From positions 1 through 64,000 of the forward strand of contig CAJNYU010003387.1 of assembly GCA_905331475.1 (NCBI GenBank): DNA of 64,000 nt, read 5' to 3'. Shown piece after piece: positions 58,722-64,000 of the stretch. This DNA comes from Rotaria socialis (taxonomy: Eukaryota; Rotifera; Eurotatoria; Philodinida; Philodinidae). The notes below the pieces were generated by a model. It was not told the origin of the DNA. It made no database searches and saw nothing but the letters and a program-made list of their open reading frames with translations. The translations under genes were made by a program, and so were the position numbers. Position 1 is the stretch's first letter. Each line of letters opens with the position of its first letter.

Positions 58722-59057
58722 ATGATTTATGATAAACGTTTTTTTAATATATTCTATTCAAGGCATTTTAAGCTAAAATTTTCACATGGGCTCTTAGTGG
58801 CACTAAATGATCAGAAGGCATGTGTACGAAGAAGTGCATATGGGACTCTGACGAATATCTGCGAAAAAGCGGCAACGATCAAGGTTATTGGTCGCTTGGT
58901 GGCGGCAGTTGTTGATTGGGGTATGAATGTTCGTATCATAGCTGCAGGTGGCCTTGAAATGATTTGTGATTTATTGAATTATGCGCCTACGCTGGATGTT
59001 GGTACCGAGTCCTTAGGCTCTATGAATATACGTACTTCGTGCGATCACGATGGGTGA
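58722..59057 (+). pseudogene. ARM/HEAT-like repeat fragment
   Basis: A plausible 3' splice site (TCTTAG at about 58797) precedes VALNDQKACVRRSAYGTLTN then ICEKAATIKVIGRLVAAVVD and GLEMICDLLNYAP. The alternating helical pattern with V-R-R-S-A/ALxNL-like spacing resembles armadillo/HEAT repeats. No flanking repeats or start exon found, so it is a fragment or an exon of an unrecognised gene. Specific family not assignable. Confidence 0.35.
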
Positions 59058-59382
59058 TGAGAAAGTGGTTGTGCATTTGGTGAGTCTATCAAAGCAAATG
59101 CCATTGACAAATATGAGGTTGGTAGACGAAATTTTGAAAGGTTTTCGTGATTTTGATGGAAAAATGCATGGTTGCTTTCGAACAGAGTAAAAGAAACGCC
59201 TGTAGTGAACGAAAATGTGTGTGATCATCATTGTAAAAAACGTGTGGAATAAAAAACGAAAAAGGGTTGAATGCGGGGTTCATGGTGAGTCGCAGATACT
59301 GACCCTGAAGAGTTTATGAAACGATTGATAAAGTTTATATATCTTTAAAGGGTTTGTTATACGTCGTAAATTCATACACGTT

Positions 59383-59440
59383 CTGGGTGTGAGTGTTCGT
59401 ATGAATGAAGCCCTGAACAACACTCACACACACTTTCTCA
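59383..59440. repeat. Telomere-motif foldback, loop type TATGAATGAAGCCCTG
   Basis: GGGTGTGAGTGTTCG, then the loop TATGAATGAAGCCCTG, then AACAACACTCACACACAC. GGGTGTGAGTGTTCGTATGA and GAAGCCCTGAACAACAC are identical in the 60446-60507 copy. Confidence 0.8.
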
Positions 59441-60445
59441 AGACATTCCGTAGCAGAAATAAAAAGTTCTCTGAAATAGCGTTTTTTCGTTTTTATTTCA
59501 TGTTTCAAGACTTGTACGCTCTTAGTTCATATTTTTCTGCAAACTTCACTCGGTTCCCATTCTTAGGTGCAAAAATTATAAGTGACATTCATACTAGAAA
59601 CTCTTGCTTGAATGAAAATTATGTATAATCGATGAATACTATATGAATAAAATGTTAAAAATATGAATTTCTTAGAATTTATATTTATAAATAAACATAA
59701 ATAATAAAAAGTAAAGAATATACCGTTCTATTGTATATGCAAATTGGCTAGTTTGTGTTGTAATGAAAAGACCAGAAAACATCGATGAGCTATTTTCGTC
59801 TTCTCTCACAATCTGCGTGATTCAAAGCACGTCATCATTATCCTTTAGTCGAGACAATTTCAAATCGTAATTTACTGTTAATCAATATCGTCGATCACAA
59901 CAAATTTGAAAATTTTTCGTTTATTTGCATAGCTTCATTTTTTGTCCTCAGTCTTCAAGATCATAAGAGTTAACAATAAAATTTGTACTAGCGATATCTC
60001 TTTTGAATAAATTTAATTCTATATGAAATATAAGATCAATATGAGTATAATCATACATTTAGTTGTTCTAACCTATTTCAGTAATAACTAATAGAATGGA
60101 ATATCACAATTTAGAAGGCGAGTGTGTTGATAATCCATTGAGTCAATTTTCTTAAGAAGCCATCTTCTATATAGTATTGTCTGTTTCAATGCGACTTAAC
60201 TTTATTGTTTGATTATCCAGGTAGCGTATTAAGGTAAGTAATGTCAGTAACGAATTCGAGTACACGAAGTACTCGAATTTGTTGCTAACATTAGTATCTC
60301 TTGCTTTGAGAATATTAGTAAAGATGCTATCAAGTTTTTATATAAAGTCGATAGCTGTTGCTCACATTAAATTAATATATAAATTGATATTAAACTACAT
60401 AAAATCAAAATCAATAGACAAGAAAGCGACTATTATTTACATAGG

Positions 60446-60507
60446 GTGTGGCTGTGGGTGTGAGTGTTCGTATGAATGAAGCCCTGAACAACACCCACAC
60501 CCTCAAG
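60446..60507. repeat. Telomere-motif foldback, loop type TATGAATGAAGCCCTG
   Basis: GGGTGTGGCTGTGGGTGTG leads into the same GAGTGTTCG stem and loop as 59383-59440 and closes with AACACCCACACCCTCAAG. It has longer arms than its sister. Confidence 0.8.
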
Positions 60508-61255
60508 TTCAGGGCCGACTCCTGTGGAGGCTGAAACCTTTGTGGCAGATGCAACTGAATCAAACACGTATAGATATATAAAAAAGGAAAAGGGAGAAAG
60601 AATGGTATCGTAGATAACATCCTTTCTCGAAAAGAGAACATGAAATGACGAGACACAGAAAGCTATGTGAACGAAGGGACAAGAAGAAATGCCTGTGAAA
60701 CAAATGTGTTGCAGAGGAGGAAAGAAAAACTCGTCGCCACTAACAAAATCATCATGTTTTTAAGATAATGAGGTTCCTTGTGTAAAGGCAGATTGGATCC
60801 ATGATATCGCGTTAAATTCACTTGAATGCACTTGATTAAATTTTGACATTGATTGTCAGAAAACTAAAAGGTCAAATATCAAAATCTCGTCAGATTATTC
60901 CAGGAATTGTTCATCTATTGTAAAAATAAATACGTTAATGTGACAAAATTTTGGTCTTGTATCTGATTCTGTGATCAATGAATTTTGCACTTTTCCCCTT
61001 ATTATTCATTCAATTATTTTGATGCACGTAAGCAACGATACTTCTTAAGCATCAAATATAATACGACTCTGTCAATTTTAGTCACAGAGTAAACATAATT
61101 TACTGCGCATCCAATGTAAGTAAAAGGATATCTATTCTCACTCATCAGTTATTGTCACATGTCTCTTTTTGTTATCTGATAACTGAGCTCACAGGTAAGA
61201 CTCTAACCGAGTGAAATTCGTTTTAATGCTAGAAATTAACAAATCTTTCTAGACA

Positions 61256-61684
61256 ATGAACAAGTATACGATCGTTTTGCTGTGTTTTAACGCTCTCTTC
61301 ATACTCGTCTCAGCGGATAACTCGACCTGTCCACAATTATCTACATTTCCTTCCTGGATGATAGGTTCTTTTTTGGTGCAATTCGGAGATGGTTCGATAG
61401 GAAATAAGACTGTTGGATTATGGTATGCAAATATAACACTTCCAAATGGTACACGTGGTGGTCTAACCATGACAGCACCTCTGAATAAAGGTGACCATTT
61501 CTTCATCAACCACGATTGTCTTCAAATGCAGGATGCAGCGCCTCAACAACGCTGCTCGCTTATAGTACCTAATTGTAATGGCTATAAACAATACGTTTAC
61601 AAAGCACCAGAACTCGTTGCGAAATGTCCTGAATCAACCACATCGCCTGGTGTTGAAGAACAAAGCACTGAAAGATCAGGCTAG
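61256..61684 (+). CDS. Small secreted protein, family unknown
   Basis: A single exon of 142 residues starting MNKYTIVLLCFNALFILVSA, a clear signal peptide with cleavage likely before DNSTC. The mature part has five or six Cys and N-glycosylation sequons (NST, NKT, NIT, NGT), and reads WMIGSFLVQFGDGSIGN, GLWYANITLPNGTRGGLTM and FFINHDCLQM. The C-terminus is Ser/Thr/Glu-rich. The composition fits an extracellular glycoprotein. I do not recognise the family. No introns and no lesion. Confidence 0.6.
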   Translation: MNKYTIVLLCFNALFILVSADNSTCPQLSTFPSWMIGSFLVQFGDGSIGNKTVGLWYANITLPNGTRGGLTMTAPLNKGDHFFINHDCLQMQDAAPQQRCSLIVPNCNGYKQYVYKAPELVAKCPESTTSPGVEEQSTERSG

Positions 61685-63870
61685 ATTGATATATCTACAT
61701 TTTTTTTTATCAATCATTGCTTTCATTGTTGCGAATAAAGAGTACAACTACCCAGTGATGTCTGATTATTGTGGATGTTCCTTCGATAACATATTACTAC
61801 ATTTAAATTCATATTAGTCTTTAAGGGAGCACGATAACTAAATCCAACGATACTTAAGAGAGCGTCCATGAGAAAATCGAGTATGGGTCCATGTATCTAA
61901 GCACTTGTCAATTTTTTTTATTTGATTTGATATTTTCATCGTGTTTAGCATCATTGAAAACTTCCAGATCTAAATTTTTAGCCTCTAAGTTCAATCCATA
62001 GAAAAAATGATATGATTAGTATTATGAGGTACTTTTGACCTTTTTTTGAAAATATCGTCAATCGACACGTATACAATTATGATCACGGCAAAGAAGTAAA
62101 TGAGCACTAAACAATTTAATGTCATATACCATTCGATAGCTCATTGAAAGCTGAACAAATCCACACATCAACAATCTTCATTTTTATAAACTCAAAAAAT
62201 TTCCGAACCAAATACTTTCCGAGAGTCATGATTTTTTTTGCAAAAAAAAAGGCTTGTCGTCAACATTGGATTTATGATTGCTCAGCTATGGCGCGTGAAC
62301 CCAGAATGAATTTCTCACAGAAGAGACAGTTTGTGATGCTCTACAAAATGGCATAATCAGGATTCAGCAAAAGGTTTCTAATCGATGCACAAGGAGGTTG
62401 ACTTTCTTAGCCACTCGACCGGTCTCCAATACAGAAAGCACTTGCTTTTTTAGTTTTTTTTTGCACCAAAAATGAAGCTTTAGTAAAATAAAGATGGTTC
62501 TAAAATGTGAATCAGCGAGACTAAGGCGGATCATGATCTCATGCGTATATCTAGAACTAAAAACTTCGTGTTTTTTTATTCTTATCTGCATAAAATGCTA
62601 CGTTTTCTATGATGTCATGTCATGAGAGAAGAATGAGTATTTTTCGATGCGCCAACTAGTGTCCTCTCGTGCAAGAATCATTGATTTGTAGATGATGGAC
62701 AGACAGTTATAGTGTTTGACGGTTTAAATTTTAAAAATACAAGCATCAAAAGTGCTCGATTTTTACTTGAAATATTATTTGGAAAACATCCATCTTATTC
62801 GCCAACTATTCGATAATTCGAACTGTTATAAAAATAATTTATCAATTTACAGCTAAGCGCGTTAGGTTTTGTTTTAAATTTATGCAGGAACAGAACTGTG
62901 ATCCTAAGATCCTATCAGTACATATAAGTAAAGTAAGGAAGAAGAGACAAAATAAGAACAACAGAAAAAATGAAAATCATAAAAGCAAGTTGTATGAGTA
63001 AAAAGTTAGGCCTACACAGAAAAAAGATCATATAGAATCAAAAGATTCTGGAAAATCCTCGAGGGGTTGGACTTCATCAATTTTATAAACAGGTACGGAT
63101 GAACGAGAAGGAATAGAAGCCATCCACCCAACAATTTTTTCTATAATTGCGCGTTAGTTTTTCTGAAGATGAGTACTGCTCAATGTATTTTTGCTGAGTC
63201 GTGTGATGAAGTCAATTGCTCGGTGACTACGCCATGGTTGCGTCTATCGGAATTATCCGAGGAGAAAATAAAATAAAAATGTTTTCCCGGAGCTACGAAC
63301 GTCTTAGAAGTTCTTCTTCTGAAAGCTGAGTCGTTTTTTCAACATCGAGTTGTGATGCACATCATAAATTTCTTTTTCGAAGATCGTATTTCTCTAATAT
63401 GAAAAGTAAATGTGATACTTGTTTCGAAGTAAGAGGGGTAAATTCCTGCGCCAAGGTTGACTAGCGATATATAACTGTGACACATTCCATAACGCTACTA
63501 GAATCATTTCGCATGCGTCATACATACGGAAAATTGATTTTTCGTAATTGTCGTGAAAAGGGTGAGGGTGATTTAAAGCAACCACAACACAACTGGTAGA
63601 AAACTTTTTCATTTTCGCTTACAAAAATTGTTAAGTGACTGTAACGTAGTACGAATGATGCTTGAATCAATCAGTACAATCATTAAAATATAAGATATCT
63701 ATTATGATCTAATAGATATCTCATAAGCAACCAAAAAACAAGTATAAAATAGAAGCGGTTTTTGTAACGAGACAGTGATAAGTTGGTTTATAATGGATCG
63801 TGTTTAGCTCTTCATGAAGAATTTATTGATGATGAGGTGACAAGATGATTCCAAGCTACTTACGACGATC
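61685..63870. other. Intergenic, no gene supported
   Basis: Only short open frames without motifs. Nothing repetitive recognised. Confidence 0.45.
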
Positions 63871-63960
63871 GTTTCGACCTTGCTTAAGGGCCATCATTTA
63901 CTTAGAAGATCGTCAAACCACGACAACGTTTGTTTCTGTCCATAGCAGGACTTCATCAGG
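63871..63960 (-). ncRNA. Hammerhead-ribozyme-like core pair (possible Penelope-like element end)
   Basis: On the minus strand CTGATGA (63959-63953) is followed by a 4-bp stem (GTCC/GGAC, loop TGCTAT) and GAAAC (63936-63932), the order CUGANGA - stem II - GAAA of hammerhead ribozymes. About 40 nt further, ATGATGG, a short stem-loop and GAAAC (63875-63871) form a degenerate second core. Paired hammerhead motifs are known from Penelope-like retroelements. Stem III with its U-H cleavage site does not pair well here, so activity is doubtful. The element body, if any, would extend past the window. Confidence 0.35.
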
Positions 63961-64000
63961 TGATAGCTTATTATTATATCTACTAGATAGTAACCCTGAA

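Larger units (their letters stand above)
59058..61255. other. Intergenic with two sister telomere-motif foldbacks and a small palindrome
   Basis: Foldbacks at 59383-59440 and 60446-60507 share an identical loop. A separate perfect-looking hairpin ACGAATTCGAGTAC / GTACTCGAATTTGT lies at about 60248-60290. No gene. Confidence 0.5.

Noticed and set aside
25895..60507. CRISPR-like array interpretation of the repeated GGGTGT/ACACCC units
   Set aside because: The units are dispersed hairpins with kilobase gaps in a spliced eukaryotic genome, without regular spacers or cas genes.
1..64000. tRNA or rRNA genes
   Set aside because: No stretch with paired A/B-box signals or rRNA core sequence was noticed on either strand; a covariance-model scan would be needed to exclude them.

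Overview
The window looks like nuclear DNA of a small invertebrate, most probably a bdelloid rotifer (inference). The reasons are AT-rich sequence; genes split by many GT-AG introns of about 45-65 bp; animal proteins (a MEK-type MAP2K, a peroxisomal dienoyl-CoA isomerase with a C-terminal SKL, a mitochondrial SAM carrier, DOMON/copper monooxygenase, D8C and TIR-domain proteins); a dense load of decayed DNA transposons; and many short foldbacks built from GGGTGT/ACACCC units. That unit is a permutation of TGTGGG, which I recall as the telomeric repeat reported for bdelloids. There is no sign of a bacterial or organellar replicon.

Layout. 1-3 kb: a type II membrane protein with a Thr-rich stalk and a D8C domain (1787-2764). 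3.8-9 kb: transposon territory, with a 155-bp hAT MITE, a broken hAT transposase (4536-8179) interrupted by a 1357-bp element, and foldbacks with CCCAGG ends. 10.7-13.5 kb: a cytochrome P450 pseudogene whose 1.2-kb intron holds two foldbacks. 14.3-18.4 kb: an oligoribonuclease-like pseudogene and a Tnp2/CACTA-like transposase relic. 19.7-20.5 kb: a hAT relic. 22.1-24.0 kb: a TIR-domain gene with two in-frame stops. 24.7-25.0 kb: a small secreted Cys-rich protein. 30.9-31.9 kb: an intact glyoxalase II. 35.3-38.3 kb: a DBH-like monooxygenase with lesions. 38.9-39.8 kb: an LRR pseudogene. 40-42 kb: nested foldbacks and repeats, then a small Cys-rich membrane protein. 43.3-45.8 kb: an intact 12-exon MAP2K. 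48.4-49.6 kb: a SAM carrier with one nonsense codon. 52.3-53.6 kb: the C-terminal part of an insulysin-like peptidase. 53.7-55.5 kb: an intact ECH1-like isomerase. 56-57.6 kb: two more hAT-type MITEs. 61.3-61.7 kb: a small secreted protein of unknown role.

Intact and dying host genes are interleaved. MAP2K, glyoxalase II, ECH1 and D8C are fully open, while P450, exonuclease, DBH-like, LRR, SAM carrier, insulysin and TIR genes carry nonsense codons or frameshifts. This would fit one copy of a degenerate tetraploid or otherwise redundant genome (inference), though some single-base lesions could be assembly errors.

The most unusual signal is the set of about 14-17 dispersed telomere-motif hairpins, roughly one per 4 kb. 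Two loop sequences each occur twice, and one hairpin sits inside a transposase relic. Seven short transposons carry recognisable 8-bp target-site duplications, including one nested in the arm of another foldback. Hammerhead-ribozyme-like cores occur in the arms of the 41-kb foldback and at the right edge.
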